Shown piece by piece: positions 43,938 to 53,754 of a stretch of DNA of 64,000 nt. The notes under the pieces were generated by a model. The model saw nothing but the letters and a program-made list of their open reading frames with translations. It did not search any database and had not been told where the DNA came from. The stretch's first letter is position 1. The number at the start of each line of letters is the position of its first letter. The stretch lies in contig JBCCBB010000002.1 of the NCBI GenBank assembly GCA_039814545.1, positions 1 through 64,000 of the forward strand. The letters run 5' to 3'. The DNA is from CALBPI01 sp039814545 (lineage in GTDB: Bacteria; Pseudomonadota; Gammaproteobacteria; Steroidobacterales; Woeseiaceae). Both the position numbers and the translations under genes were made by a program.

Positions 43938-45326
43938 TCAGGGGCGAGCAGGCAAAGCTGCTTCAACATCCGTATCACGCACCAACTTTGTGACGGAGTT
44001 GTAGAGCACTACGGCAAGCCCCGCAACCAGATACCAGTTGTACTCAGACAAACCGTACTGGGCGAGACTGAAGACCAACGCCATTCCAATCCACGCCTCA
44101 AGCGCATCGCCCAATCGTGTTAACAACGAGTGCGCCTCGGGGTCCTTTGCATAGAGCAAGTCGCGTTTTTCCGCTATGAGTCGCTTAACCCTTCGTCCTT
44201 GTTGGATGATCGCCCACAACACCCGAAGGAAAAACACGACGCCAATGATGCCAAGTTCGACGAAGACCTCCGTATACATTACATGCGACTTATAGCGCCT
44301 TCCTTTGTAGTTGTAGTTGGCTTCATTGGACGTACCGACGCCATGGCCAAAGATCGGTCGGTGCATACCCACTTCGATGTCTTTGATGAATCCACTGGAG
44401 CGCGTCCCTGCCGTTCTTGCATTCTTGGTGTCGGAATCTATGATCGAAAGATAGCGGTCGCGCTGATCGGGTGTCATGACGGCCACTGCGCTCACTAACC
44501 CGACGACACCGATCACAACCAGTATCGCTTTCTTGTTGGACTTGAAGAAAATGATACCTGCCAATACGACGAAGCCGACAGCGCCACTGCGCGATCCTGT
44601 CAGGAGCAATGCGTAGATCATCCCGGGCGCCAATAAGACGTAGAGCAACGTATGCCAGCGCTTCCCAGTATCCGTCATCAAGTAGTGCATAAAGGCAAGC
44701 GCTGTGATGATGACGTAGGAGAGCCCATTCGGATTTACAACGTCTTTCGGCGCGCCTGAGAGTCTGTTCAGAAAGTCGCCCGCCCCCATAAATGCCTCGC
44801 TGCCCCAGTAACCCGTGGTTAGATGCAACATCAACGGCTCATAGGTTCGAAGTACTTGGCAACCCACAAAGACTAAGAGGAAGACCCGTAACCGGGGCAA
44901 CGTGTCAACAATTTTCACCGTTAGAAAGAAAAAGAGTACCGCCTTAACAAAGGTCGGCAGGTTCTGCACAACCACGCTGCCTGGCCACCGCACAAACGGC
45001 AGTGTCAGTACCATGTAGATCAGCAGTTGATTGAGTCGCCGCGAGATACCTGATAAATCCTTCTTTTCGAACAACAAGCCCTGCGCAAACAACATGCCGA
45101 GAATGACGACAGCGAGGAGAAGCGTGGGACGGATCACGCCCAACCCCGGAATCCTGGCCGGAACATTCATGAAGAAAAAGAATGCGTAGGTGATGTAAAG
45201 CCCGAACAAGACCGGCGAAGCCAGATTACTCGCGGTAGCTATCCGCGCCTGCCCACTGCGCGCAATCGAGGACCTGCCCGCGTTAGCGGCTGGACTTGCG
45301 TGCACACCATTCCCTAGTGAGCGCAT
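43938..45326 (-). CDS. O-antigen ligase/polymerase family protein, exosortase A-associated
   Basis: A 462-residue membrane protein with about 11-12 helices and a large periplasmic loop (about 275-345). It matches the exosortase-associated O-glycosylation ligase family (TIGR03097-like) in layout: LLLTGSRSGAVGFVVLAGIIF, GHGVGTSNEANYNYKGRRYKSHVMYTEVF with the conserved His, and ELGIIGVVFFLRVLW. It is the only WaaL/Wzy-type protein in the window, so it may polymerise repeats or transfer chains to protein or lipid. Its start lies inside the upstream GT4 end (13-bp overlap). Confidence 0.82.
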   Translation of the reverse strand: MRSLGNGVHASPAANAGRSSIARSGQARIATASNLASPVLFGLYITYAFFFFMNVPARIPGLGVIRPTLLLAVVILGMLFAQGLLFEKKDLSGISRRLNQLLIYMVLTLPFVRWPGSVVVQNLPTFVKAVLFFFLTVKIVDTLPRLRVFLLVFVGCQVLRTYEPLMLHLTTGYWGSEAFMGAGDFLNRLSGAPKDVVNPNGLSYVIITALAFMHYLMTDTGKRWHTLLYVLLAPGMIYALLLTGSRSGAVGFVVLAGIIFFKSNKKAILVVIGVVGLVSAVAVMTPDQRDRYLSIIDSDTKNARTAGTRSSGFIKDIEVGMHRPIFGHGVGTSNEANYNYKGRRYKSHVMYTEVFVELGIIGVVFFLRVLWAIIQQGRRVKRLIAEKRDLLYAKDPEAHSLLTRLGDALEAWIGMALVFSLAQYGLSEYNWYLVAGLAVVLYNSVTKLVRDTDVEAALPARP

Positions 45327-46465
45327 TGCGTGGTGGCTCCTATACCCGCATAGATTCCGTCGTAAGCAGTCGCCATGGCTGCAGAACTAAAGCGCGCGGA
45401 AACGTGGGCTTTTCGAGCGCTACGTACGGGCTCGTTGCTGTCTGCGCTCAGCGCCACCTCTATAGCCGTGCTCATTCCGTCTATGTCGCGCGGACTCACA
45501 AGCCTCACGTCCGATCCAGCGACAGCGTCCGGTATGCCACCGACGCGCGTTGACACCACTGGCAACCCAGCCGCTAATGCCTCCAGAATCACCATGGGCA
45601 GGCCTTCGGTAAGCGAACTCAGTGTGAAGACATCGCACGATCCCATCCACTGCCTGACGTCCGAGCGGTATCCGGCGAAACACACTGTGGAGGTAAGCCC
45701 ATGCGCCACGGCGCAATGCTCTAGGGCGGGCCGTTCAGGGCCCTCCCCTACGATAACCAGGCAACAGGATACGTCCCGCGCTCGAAGGCGGGCCATGCAT
45801 TCAACGAGCGTTTGCACGTCTTTCTCCGCACTGAGCCGTCCCACCGCCAAGACGATAGGGCGTCCTCCTACTCGCGTTCTGAGATCCTCCGGCAACGGCG
45901 CTTGCTGCGCAGAGAGCTGGATACCGTTCGCGACCGTTTGAACGAGTACGCGGCCATCCAGCCGAGCGACCTTAGCTCGCATCTGGTCACTCACCGGACA
46001 CACCGCGTCGAATCTCCGCAGTGCGAGACGCTCAACATACTGATACAAGCGCATTTTCGAGAATCGCTTGATCGCAGTCCATCCATGAAGTGTTGCGACG
46101 AGATGCCAGCCCTCATCTCTTCGCGCACTGAATCCGGCGAGAACAATTGCCCTGTATCCATGACAATGCACGACGTCTGGCTGCAGTTGCGCCAAGCACT
46201 CTCGAAGCTTCGGCAGGTCACTCCTCCTGAAGCCATCCGGCAGCTCGATCTCCGCAACCTCGATGCCTCGCGCCCTGGCCACGTCACCTAGCGGATTGCC
46301 CTCATCCTGGGGCGCGATAATCGTCGCGACACAGACAAGATTTCCGCGAAGCCGCTGCTCGTCCGCGAGTGTCGCGACGACTTGCTCCGCCCCAAAGAAG
46401 CCCCCGCTATCGATTAGGTGGACGATACGCCGCGAGATAGATTCGCTTGCGGTGGTAGCGACCAT
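45314..46465 (-). CDS. Glycosyltransferase family 4
   Basis: A 383-residue GT-B enzyme. RRIVHLIDSGGFFGAEQVVATLA opens the acceptor domain, VVHCHGYRAIVLAGF follows, and VLAVGRLSAEKDVQTLVECMARL (about 205-227) with SSLTEGLPMVILEALAAGLPVV (about 286-307) form the donor site. The conserved acid motif is intact. The start overlaps the deacetylase stop by one base (TAATG). It belongs to the central run of XrtA-associated glycosyltransferases. Confidence 0.88.
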   Translation of the reverse strand: MVATTASESISRRIVHLIDSGGFFGAEQVVATLADEQRLRGNLVCVATIIAPQDEGNPLGDVARARGIEVAEIELPDGFRRSDLPKLRECLAQLQPDVVHCHGYRAIVLAGFSARRDEGWHLVATLHGWTAIKRFSKMRLYQYVERLALRRFDAVCPVSDQMRAKVARLDGRVLVQTVANGIQLSAQQAPLPEDLRTRVGGRPIVLAVGRLSAEKDVQTLVECMARLRARDVSCCLVIVGEGPERPALEHCAVAHGLTSTVCFAGYRSDVRQWMGSCDVFTLSSLTEGLPMVILEALAAGLPVVSTRVGGIPDAVAGSDVRLVSPRDIDGMSTAIEVALSADSNEPVRSARKAHVSARFSSAAMATAYDGIYAGIGATTQCAH

Positions 46466-47469
46466 TAGATACCGAAGCGTTGCTGGAGCACCGATGACAC
46501 GTATTCAACACCTTCCATATTTTTGAAAAACTGCTCCTGACTCTCGCTCGCCGAGTAGCGCTTGATCTCAAATGGGTCCGCCAGTACGTCGGACCGAAAA
46601 TAGGCTGCCACCGCACAATCAAAGCCGGCGCGTCGTACGGCATCGCGCACGGCATCGTTGATGTCTTCGGGCTGCCCATTGGGGTAACAAAACGTATGGA
46701 TTTCCCGGCCAAGCTTTGCCTCAATATCGGTCTTGCAGCCTGCTATCTCCTCGTCAAGGACGTGCAAAGGTAAGCGGCTCAGTACTGGGTGCGTTCTGGT
46801 ATGGCCGCCGATCTCGATCCCGGCGTCGGCCAATTCCCGCAGTCGCGGCCAAGGCACGGGGGCGTATTCCTCAGTGGGTTTCTCGGGCAAGGCCACTCCG
46901 AGCCCCTCGTAGAGTCTATCGATCCACTGATGTTTCTCTGCATCCTCAATGCGAGTGAACCAGGCGCACAGCTCCTCAAAACACCGCCAACGAGACGCGT
47001 CGCTCTCCAGTGTCCACTCACGCGACTGCAGCGACAGGACGTGCTTAGTGGTAGCGAACAAAGCGTACTCCAGCTTGTCAGGCCACAACCAAAAGTTTCC
47101 GTCGGTAAAGCGAGTCGACACGAACAGCGTCGCCGGTAGGCCGGCCTCCCTCAGAATCGGCCAGGCAACGGTGGCAAAATCGCCATAACCGTCATCTACA
47201 GTAATCACAGCTGTGTTTGCGGGCGGTTCACCTTCTGCCTGCCAGATTCGATGGAGCTCCGCCAGAGTTACAACATTGAACCGTCGCGAAATTTCGTAGA
47301 GTTGTTTGCGGAACGACGCTGCGCAGATTGTGCGCGCAGACGGCTGCTCGCTGAATCGGTGATACATGAAGACCCGGGGCGAGCGTCGAGTCGCGCGCCG
47401 TAGCAGCGGGTACGCGCCAAGAGGCCCGAGAACCCTGATTGCCCCGCGCTTAAACGCTCTGAATCCCAT
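46465..47469 (-). CDS. Polysaccharide deacetylase (NodB-type, CE4)
   Basis: A 334-residue CE4 esterase predicted to remove N-acetyl groups from sugars, probably on a lipid-linked or polymeric glycan. NodB motif 1 is AVITVDDGYGDFA (about 91-103, with the paired Asp), motif 2 is IGGHTRTHPVLSRL (about 215-228, metal-binding His), followed by TFCYPNGQPEDIN. A hydrophobic N-terminal stretch (about 13-25) could anchor it but no clear signal peptide is present. The start overlaps the GT4 stop by one base. Confidence 0.87.
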   Translation of the reverse strand: MGFRAFKRGAIRVLGPLGAYPLLRRATRRSPRVFMYHRFSEQPSARTICAASFRKQLYEISRRFNVVTLAELHRIWQAEGEPPANTAVITVDDGYGDFATVAWPILREAGLPATLFVSTRFTDGNFWLWPDKLEYALFATTKHVLSLQSREWTLESDASRWRCFEELCAWFTRIEDAEKHQWIDRLYEGLGVALPEKPTEEYAPVPWPRLRELADAGIEIGGHTRTHPVLSRLPLHVLDEEIAGCKTDIEAKLGREIHTFCYPNGQPEDINDAVRDAVRRAGFDCAVAAYFRSDVLADPFEIKRYSASESQEQFFKNMEGVEYVSSVLQQRFGI

Positions 47470-48611
47470 TAGTCCGCCTGCTGCCGCGGCTCGACCTTTT
47501 TCAATGGCGGTGCTCCATTGCCCCGTGCGATGTCGCCGTACAGACTCGCATAGGCGGTCACGATTCGATCAACACTGAAACCCTCCCGAATCCGGCGAGC
47601 ACCCTCTGCGCCAAGGCTTGCCGCCAAATCGGGAGTGTCGTGAATTCGAGCCAGACTCGTCGCCAAGCGCTCGATGTCGCCGACAGGATACAAGAACCCG
47701 GTCTCGTCCTGCGTGACCAGTTCCGCATTACCGCCGGTATCAGTGGCGATGACGGGTAGACCAGCCTGCATGTACTCCATAATGGCGTTCGAAAGGCCTT
47801 CCGACTCAGAACACATTAGGGCCACGTCGAAGTCAGCGAGCGCCCCACCGACATCGTTGGTCGGGCCGGGGAATTCCACGCGGTCGGCGACATCCAACCG
47901 CGCTGCCAGTGCGAGCAACTCGCTTGCATCCCCACCGCCAATAACCCGCAATCTAATCTGACGATCATCCGCGACCAGCACGCTGAGCGCGCGGATTGCG
48001 TCGCTGATCCGTTTGATTGGACGGATGTTGGCAACGAGTCCAATAGTGAATGCTCCACGATTGGGCCCGCGCGATGGGAGATCTAACCGTGCTACGGCGT
48101 TCGGAATAACAGTACGCTTTTCTGGCGCGTACCCCTCCGCTGAACCGCAGTGTTCGGCAACCGCCTTGCTATTGGCAACGAGCCGGGACACAAACGGTTG
48201 CATGCGTCTCAATAACATCAGCCGTAGCGGCGTGTACCAGAAGCCCATGTCCCGACGCGCCACAACACAAGGCAAACCCGCTGCCGCCAGACATGCCGGC
48301 ACAAACAGCGCCGGATCATTAAAGAAAACGTGCACAACCGATACGCCTTCGGAACGCGCTTTTTGCGCCCATCGAAACACCCGCAACCACGAGCGGGGCG
48401 ATGCAACGCGGCCCACGCCTAATACCTGCAGCGGTGCCGGAAATGCGCCGGACGCCGTGTACTCGGAATGTCGGAATACCACGAGGCGCACCCCGATGCC
48501 GGCGCGCCTTAGACCTTCGGCCATCAGGTGCAATTGCCGTTCCGTGCCCGCATTGGGCCCGCGATAGTAGTCGATCACAAATGCGATTGTCAGCCGGTTC
48601 GCGGTGTCCAT
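47469..48611 (-). CDS. Glycosyltransferase family 4
   Basis: A 380-residue GT-B enzyme. LTIAFVIDYYRGPNAGTERQLH begins the acceptor domain (about 7-28). FTIGLVANIRPIKRISDAIRAL (about 190-211) and MCSESEGLSNAIMEYMQAGLPVIATD (about 272-297) with the ExxxxxxxE-type block form the donor domain. ATG start, with 22 bp overlap with the end of the upstream GT2 gene. Confidence 0.87.
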   Translation of the reverse strand: MDTANRLTIAFVIDYYRGPNAGTERQLHLMAEGLRRAGIGVRLVVFRHSEYTASGAFPAPLQVLGVGRVASPRSWLRVFRWAQKARSEGVSVVHVFFNDPALFVPACLAAAGLPCVVARRDMGFWYTPLRLMLLRRMQPFVSRLVANSKAVAEHCGSAEGYAPEKRTVIPNAVARLDLPSRGPNRGAFTIGLVANIRPIKRISDAIRALSVLVADDRQIRLRVIGGGDASELLALAARLDVADRVEFPGPTNDVGGALADFDVALMCSESEGLSNAIMEYMQAGLPVIATDTGGNAELVTQDETGFLYPVGDIERLATSLARIHDTPDLAASLGAEGARRIREGFSVDRIVTAYASLYGDIARGNGAPPLKKVEPRQQAD

Positions 48612-49741
48612 GTCGCCATCCTCTCGCCAGACGCCATCTTGATTGCGGCATGGGCCGCAGCCGCATTAATCAACACAAAATAGGCTGGAAGCGTCACAAA
48701 TACACCGCGCGGCACCATGTGCAACCAAGTCCCTGCGGCGGCCAGTGCGTAGAAGCCAATGTGGCCAAAAAGGAGCATCGCGTAGAACTCACTGCCGGTA
48801 GCCAGTGCGATATTGGCCACTAACGCGAGCGCAAGCGGAACGAACGCAAAGTACCGCAGCACCTTATGCGAAAATAGCTGCAGCGCGGTTCCCGGATACC
48901 GCAAAGGGTTGAATAGAGCTCGCTTATCCCACAGCGCCCATAGGGCTCGCAATGAAACGCGAACCCGCATACGGTACTCGCTGCCGGTGTCATCGAGCGC
49001 CTGCTCCTTGAGCAAAGCCTCTGGCGCGTACAGCACCTTGAGCCGTTTCTCGAGAACGCTTAGCGGTAGTACGAAATCTGGCTGCTGGTCCGGTCGCATC
49101 GCGGTGTACTCTGACCGGCGCACGGCGTCCACGCCACCATCGACACCGATGACGCGCCCCACGCGTGACTCTTGTGCGCGGATGAAATTCTCGTAGCGCA
49201 TGTACGCGGTACAACCGTCGCCAGCGACGCTGCCATCCGTCCCCACGTAGACCATCTTGCCCGTCACGTATCCGACATTCGGGTCTGCAAATCGCACAAC
49301 GAGCTCCGAGATCGCGTTTGGCGCGTAAAGCGAATTGGCGTCGGAAAACACGACAATTTCGGCCTCGGTCAAACTGACCGCCATGTTCAGCGCGCTAGTC
49401 TTGCCCGCACGCGGCGTTTGACGCTCCAGCCGCACGCGCTCGCCCAATCCAGCGACGATCTCGTCCGTACCATCTGATGAATCGTCCGAGACGACAATGA
49501 CATTAAGCAGGTCCGCTGGATACTCGGAGGCGAGCTTGTTTCTGACCGTTTCCTCAATGTGCCCCGCTTCGTTATGCGCAGCGATGACGACCGTCACGCT
49601 AGGCGAGGCGTCAATCGCTTCCGGGGACATCACAGGCTTCGGAACAATGCGCGCTATCGCCCACACAAACAGCGGGTAGCCAATGTACACGTACACGAGC
49701 AACATCATCGAGATCCAGAAAACGAGTTCCATAGGAGCCAT
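48590..49741 (-). CDS. Membrane GT2, cellulose synthase-like processive type
   Basis: A 383-residue GT2 with an N-terminal membrane helix (about 4-27) and three or four C-terminal helices (about 285-375), the BcsA/IcaA-like plan without a PilZ domain. VTVVIAAHNEAGHIEETVRNKL (about 47-68), VVSDDSSDGTDEIV and EIVVFSDANSLY (about 122-133, DXD-like) are present, and a KLQVLYAPEA-like region with a processive-type VSLRALWALWD segment follows. Start ATG at 49741 (ATG at 49732 is possible); earlier codons overlap the neighbour. Likely adds or extends a backbone sugar. Confidence 0.85.
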   Translation of the reverse strand: MAPMELVFWISMMLLVYVYIGYPLFVWAIARIVPKPVMSPEAIDASPSVTVVIAAHNEAGHIEETVRNKLASEYPADLLNVIVVSDDSSDGTDEIVAGLGERVRLERQTPRAGKTSALNMAVSLTEAEIVVFSDANSLYAPNAISELVVRFADPNVGYVTGKMVYVGTDGSVAGDGCTAYMRYENFIRAQESRVGRVIGVDGGVDAVRRSEYTAMRPDQQPDFVLPLSVLEKRLKVLYAPEALLKEQALDDTGSEYRMRVRVSLRALWALWDKRALFNPLRYPGTALQLFSHKVLRYFAFVPLALALVANIALATGSEFYAMLLFGHIGFYALAAAGTWLHMVPRGVFVTLPAYFVLINAAAAHAAIKMASGERMATWTPRTG

Positions 49742-49749
49742 CGGTATCA

Positions 49750-50631
49750 CTAGTGTGGCGACGATACGCGCTCGCGCCGCAACAAGACGCCGAGTGCGCG
49801 TGACGGATCGAGCAACCCCGAGCGCAACACGCTGATGGCGGCACGCACGTATTCGCCGCGCTCGGAATGGCACTGCGCCAGACGGAAATACAGCACCGCC
49901 TTTCGGCGGCGAATGACACTATTAGTGTAGGGGTACCGTTGTGCTGCGGCATCGAGAATCTGGAACCCAATTCGCCAGCGTTTATCGGCATTCTTGTGCG
50001 AGATGCTGTCGCCATGCCGCCGGTACTTCCACAAGCGCCGATTGATATAGCCAACCTTCGAGTGCTCTGTAAGCCGGACCAACATGTCATGATCCTGCGC
50101 CGCGCGCAGATCCTCTCTGAAGTCTCCTGCCGCAGCGTACATGTTTGCTCGAACGAGGGAGTTACTGGGCAACGCAATGCTACAGTCCAGCAAGAGCTCC
50201 GAGGGTGACGTTGGCGGCGTGTGCCCTGCTTTATAGATGTCGTAGAGGTGTCGCTCTGACGCATCGACGGCTTCGCCATTTGCGTAGACAAGCCCGATTT
50301 CCGGGTTCGCATCAAGGAACGCCACCTGCTCGGATAGCTTCTCGGCATGCCAAAGGTCATCGCTGTCCAGAATCGCGATGAGCTCACCCCTCGCATGGGC
50401 AAGCCCGAGGTTGATCGAAGCGCTCTGCCCCTTGTTGACACCCCCTTCGTGCTCCAGCAGCGTGATTCGCGCGCCATAGCCCTCAAGTACAGCTCGCGTC
50501 TCGTCGGTGCTCCCGTCATCAACGCAAATAAGCTCAAGGTCCGAAAAGGTTTGTGCCAGCACAGAGTCAACTGTCGCGGCGATATACTCACCGCGGTTGT
50601 AGCAGGGTATGACCACACTAACGCGAGCCAT
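49750..50631 (-). CDS. Glycosyltransferase family 2
   Basis: A 293-residue GT-A enzyme. ARVSVVIPCYNRGEYIAATV opens the fold, LICVDDGSTDETRAV (about 33-47) is the nucleotide strand, and LIAILDSDDLWHAEK (about 82-96) holds the DXD. AAGDFREDLRAAQDHDMLVRL (about 170-190) is the acceptor/base loop. No membrane span. ATG start fits the family. It lies 35 bp from the XrtA deacetylase gene. Confidence 0.88.
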   Translation of the reverse strand: MARVSVVIPCYNRGEYIAATVDSVLAQTFSDLELICVDDGSTDETRAVLEGYGARITLLEHEGGVNKGQSASINLGLAHARGELIAILDSDDLWHAEKLSEQVAFLDANPEIGLVYANGEAVDASERHLYDIYKAGHTPPTSPSELLLDCSIALPSNSLVRANMYAAAGDFREDLRAAQDHDMLVRLTEHSKVGYINRRLWKYRRHGDSISHKNADKRWRIGFQILDAAAQRYPYTNSVIRRRKAVLYFRLAQCHSERGEYVRAAISVLRSGLLDPSRALGVLLRRERVSSPH

Positions 50632-50666
50632 GTGGGAACTCTGGAAGTACTCGGACTGACCCGGGA

Positions 50667-51545
50667 CTACGCGCCGGCCGGGGCCGGATGCCCCAAGTGC
50701 TGCTGGCCGGCGAGTACATCGCGTGCGGGCGAGAACTCAAATTCCGCCAGTAGGCGGCGGAGCCTTGGCAGACATTTGTCGAGATTATTGTAGTGACGAA
50801 AACGCGATCTCAGACTTGCCTTGATTCTCGGCTGGTTTGGGTCCACCTCCCACGGATGGAGATAGAACATCAGCGGCTCACCCTCTCGTTGAACGCGTCG
50901 CAGAAGCGCACGAGACAGCCAGTACGGATACAAGCGAAAGTAGCCACCGCCCGCCGCAGGCACGTTGCTACCCAAGACTCTAGCAGTTGTGGGCGGAAAT
51001 TCGAGGAGCGACGCCCCCGACTCGGTCTCGAGTTCGTGAATGAACCGCTCAGCGTTTGGAATCCCGTACAAGTCATGCCTTACTGGAAACACGCTTGAGT
51101 CATACTTGAAACCGGCCTCTGCAAGCACATCGAGCGCCCAAAGCGAGTCTCGGTTGATTGAATAGCTGGCTGCGCGATATCCCAACACCTCTGTCCCGCT
51201 TGCCTGCTCGAGCAAAGACTTAGAGCGCTGCGTTTCTGTTCGAAATGTCTTTCGGTCTTGGGTGTAGATGCGTTGGTGATTCATTCCGTGGCAAGCGACT
51301 TCGTGTCCACGATCGGCAATCTCTTGCACGAGCCGGGGAAACCGTTCGGCCACCCAACCCAACACAAAGAACGTGGCGCGCGTATCGAACTCCTCGAACA
51401 AATCCATGAGACGCTGGGTGTTCTCAACGACTCGGGGCTTGAACGTGGCCCAGTCGTCCTGGCTAACCACCTCTGAGAATGCAGAGACGTGATAGTAATC
51501 TTCTACATCGACACTAATTGCATTGGGGGGGCTGGCCACCGTCAT
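50667..51545 (-). CDS. XrtA/PEP-CTERM-associated polysaccharide deacetylase
   Basis: A 292-residue NodB-type deacetylase of the exosortase-associated family (TIGR03006-like). AISVDVEDYYHVSAF (about 9-23) is the signature opening, with Asp residues for the metal; TRATFFVLGWVAERFP (about 54-69), GHEVACHGMNHQRIY (about 79-93, His pair) and VLGYRAASYSI (about 117-127) complete the site. FRLYPYWLSRALLRRV and FYLHPWEVDPNQPR near the end are typical. The ATG at 51545 overlaps the barrel-gene stop by one base (TGATG); the open frame reaches 51566. Confidence 0.9.
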   Translation of the reverse strand: MTVASPPNAISVDVEDYYHVSAFSEVVSQDDWATFKPRVVENTQRLMDLFEEFDTRATFFVLGWVAERFPRLVQEIADRGHEVACHGMNHQRIYTQDRKTFRTETQRSKSLLEQASGTEVLGYRAASYSINRDSLWALDVLAEAGFKYDSSVFPVRHDLYGIPNAERFIHELETESGASLLEFPPTTARVLGSNVPAAGGGYFRLYPYWLSRALLRRVQREGEPLMFYLHPWEVDPNQPRIKASLRSRFRHYNNLDKCLPRLRRLLAEFEFSPARDVLAGQQHLGHPAPAGA

Positions 51546-52843
51546 CAACTTCCTGAAATCGCCCACGCAAAATCGATGGAATACTGGTTCTCGGAGAAAT
51601 CCTCACGATTCGTGGCATGCAAGCGACGACGGGTGTAGTCGAACCCGACCGAAAACCTACTCGTCAATTCAACGTTCAACCCTGCATTGACGCGCCACTC
51701 ATCGTTTCGCTCGCCCGCCACTGCGAAGTCTCGACGCAGGAATCGCCCCCCAACCGTCGCGGATGTGCGGCTCGTGAGTCGCCGTCGTAGGCCACCCGAC
51801 AGTTGGTAGCTCTCGATATCATTCAATCCCTGAGTTTCGAACTCATCGTCGATCCAGGCAAAGGCCACATCGAACTCCGATCGAGGCCTCTCCACCGAAA
51901 AGGTCACGCCAAAGTTTGTGCGCGTCAGCGCATCATTGACTGCCGCAATCTGATCCGGTCTAGCGAGAACGCCACCGTTGCTCGACTGATTTAGTAGCGC
52001 ACCACTATCTGTCAGCTGCTGGCCTGCAAACACCGTAAGCGTCGAGTACGCTGCGATCTTTCGGTTAACGGACAGTCGTGCACGTAAACCCTCACTCTTG
52101 TCCGTAGCGAACTCGACGCTATTGAAACCGAACTCGGCCGTCATGCCGCCCCAGGTCGTCACAGAAGCAAACGTCAAAAAGTAGCTATCAAAATCAAACT
52201 CTGAGTCTTGGGCATCATCGAATTCGACACTACGGCGCGACACGCTGAAGCCGACACTCCGAGTCGGCGACAGGGCTCGATTGAGATCCGCGAGGAACAG
52301 CAGCGAATCGTTGTCAGCACGGGACGCGTCATCGAACTGCCGCGCACTCACCTCACCTACGAGGTTGAGTTTTGTCGCATTCCCCAGCGGCAAGCTCAAA
52401 GTCGGGCCAGTCGAGAAGTCAGTGATGTCCTGCAGGTTATCCGGTGCCGCCGGCCGAAATCCGTTGATGCGACCCTGCCCGAGTCGAGTGCTGAAATCCC
52501 AGACGAGTCGATCCTGGACGAGCGACAGATTCAGCGCAGCATCGAAGTCACCAACAAACAGGGAATCGAACGCATCTTCATCAAACTCCCGAAGCACGAT
52601 GTCGGATGACACGGAAAAATTGTATCGCACACCGCTACGCAGCCAGTCGATGTTGACGCCGACGTCGTAGAACGCCGCCTCCACCGCTTCTGATTGGCGA
52701 CGTCCAAGATTATCGGAATGCCCTATAGCCCCGGTCAGAGAGACGCTCGAGCGCGATTCCTCTGTTTGTTGCGCATTGACCGGGGCTGCCGCGACGCAAG
52801 TTGCCGCCATCAGCACTAGTGGGACACTCGCTCTCATAGTCAT
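51545..52843 (-). CDS. XrtA-associated outer-membrane beta-barrel protein (TIGR03016-like)
   Basis: A 432-residue exported protein with a signal peptide (about 1-24, ending VNAQ) and then many alternating amphipathic strands, for example VSLTGAIGHSDNLGR at the start and RFSVGFDYTRRRLHATNRE and YSIDFAWAISGS at the end, the usual closing strand with near-terminal aromatic residues. This is the PEP-CTERM-system outer-membrane beta-barrel family, thought to be part of the export route for the polymer. Its start (ATGA) overlaps the kinase stop. Confidence 0.82.
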   Translation of the reverse strand: MTMRASVPLVLMAATCVAAAPVNAQQTEESRSSVSLTGAIGHSDNLGRRQSEAVEAAFYDVGVNIDWLRSGVRYNFSVSSDIVLREFDEDAFDSLFVGDFDAALNLSLVQDRLVWDFSTRLGQGRINGFRPAAPDNLQDITDFSTGPTLSLPLGNATKLNLVGEVSARQFDDASRADNDSLLFLADLNRALSPTRSVGFSVSRRSVEFDDAQDSEFDFDSYFLTFASVTTWGGMTAEFGFNSVEFATDKSEGLRARLSVNRKIAAYSTLTVFAGQQLTDSGALLNQSSNGGVLARPDQIAAVNDALTRTNFGVTFSVERPRSEFDVAFAWIDDEFETQGLNDIESYQLSGGLRRRLTSRTSATVGGRFLRRDFAVAGERNDEWRVNAGLNVELTSRFSVGFDYTRRRLHATNREDFSENQYSIDFAWAISGS

Positions 52844-53754
52844 TTGGCCTGCTCCGCGTCGCTAGTGCCAATCTCCTTGGCCCCGTAACCGTATCCGTAA
52901 TACTCCCCGGTCATGATGTCTCTGAGATTCGAACGATTGAGCACGACATTAGTCGCTTTACTATCGTCCAGCAGCTCAATCGCACTAAGGACCATGCCTT
53001 GTGCGGTTCTGTCGGCGGCAACGACGAGAGCGACCTGTCCGACGTGCGTGGATATTACCGGTGACTCGTTGGTGTAGAGCAGCGGTGACGTATCAAACAA
53101 GAGGATGCGTTTCTGATCCTCAGTAGACAACTGCTGGCACAGCCGGTCCATGCGCTCGCTGGAGAGTAATTCGCTCGCCAGTTCGTCTTGCGTGCCGGCA
53201 GGCAACAGCGCCAGGTTTGGGATATCCGTAGGCCATACGTAATCATTGAATTTGCGTGTCGACTCCCTCAACACATCCAGCAGTCCGGGCTGGTCACTGA
53301 GCCCGAATAAGTGTGTGATGTGTGGCTTCGAGCAATCCGCATCGACCAACACAACGCTCCAGTCGCGCTCCAAGGCAATCGACAAAGCAAGATTGATGCA
53401 TGTAAATGTCTTGCCCTCACCCGGAATGGCACTGCCAACCATGATGAGGTTACCGCGCGGAACCTCTGTGACTTTGCGGCTCGACGCATTGGCGAGCAAT
53501 GGGCGCTTGATCTGCCGGTACTGCTCTGCGATACGACGTTGCTCTGAAACGGTCGCGAGTAGTCCGGCTTGTCGCAACGCTTCTCGATCGACATCAACGA
53601 TTCCGCCGCGGTAATCGTGCTTCAACAGCGGCATTACGCGACTCTCGTCGTCTTCGCTTCGAATGCTGCCGACGGAAGTCACTCGTGCCTCGGGCACCAA
53701 CTTGTTTCCGTGTTGGCGCTGCAGTTTCTTCAAAGCGTCCTGTATCTTGCTCAT
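52840..53754 (-). CDS. XrtA-associated tyrosine autokinase (BY-kinase)
   Basis: A 304-residue cytoplasmic BY-kinase that works with the Wzz-type protein to control polymer length and export. EQYRQIKRPLLANA (about 76-89) is the Wzz-interacting motif. Walker A is GSAIPGEGKTFTCINLA (about 107-123), Walker A' VVLVDADCSKPHI, and Walker B IRLLFDTSPLL-like (here RILLFDTSPLL). The C-terminus has a tyrosine cluster (EYYGYGYGA), the autophosphorylation site. The kinase and transmembrane parts are separate genes, unlike proteobacterial Wzc. ATGA overlap with the next gene on both sides. Confidence 0.9.
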   Translation of the reverse strand: MSKIQDALKKLQRQHGNKLVPEARVTSVGSIRSEDDESRVMPLLKHDYRGGIVDVDREALRQAGLLATVSEQRRIAEQYRQIKRPLLANASSRKVTEVPRGNLIMVGSAIPGEGKTFTCINLALSIALERDWSVVLVDADCSKPHITHLFGLSDQPGLLDVLRESTRKFNDYVWPTDIPNLALLPAGTQDELASELLSSERMDRLCQQLSTEDQKRILLFDTSPLLYTNESPVISTHVGQVALVVAADRTAQGMVLSAIELLDDSKATNVVLNRSNLRDIMTGEYYGYGYGAKEIGTSDAEQAK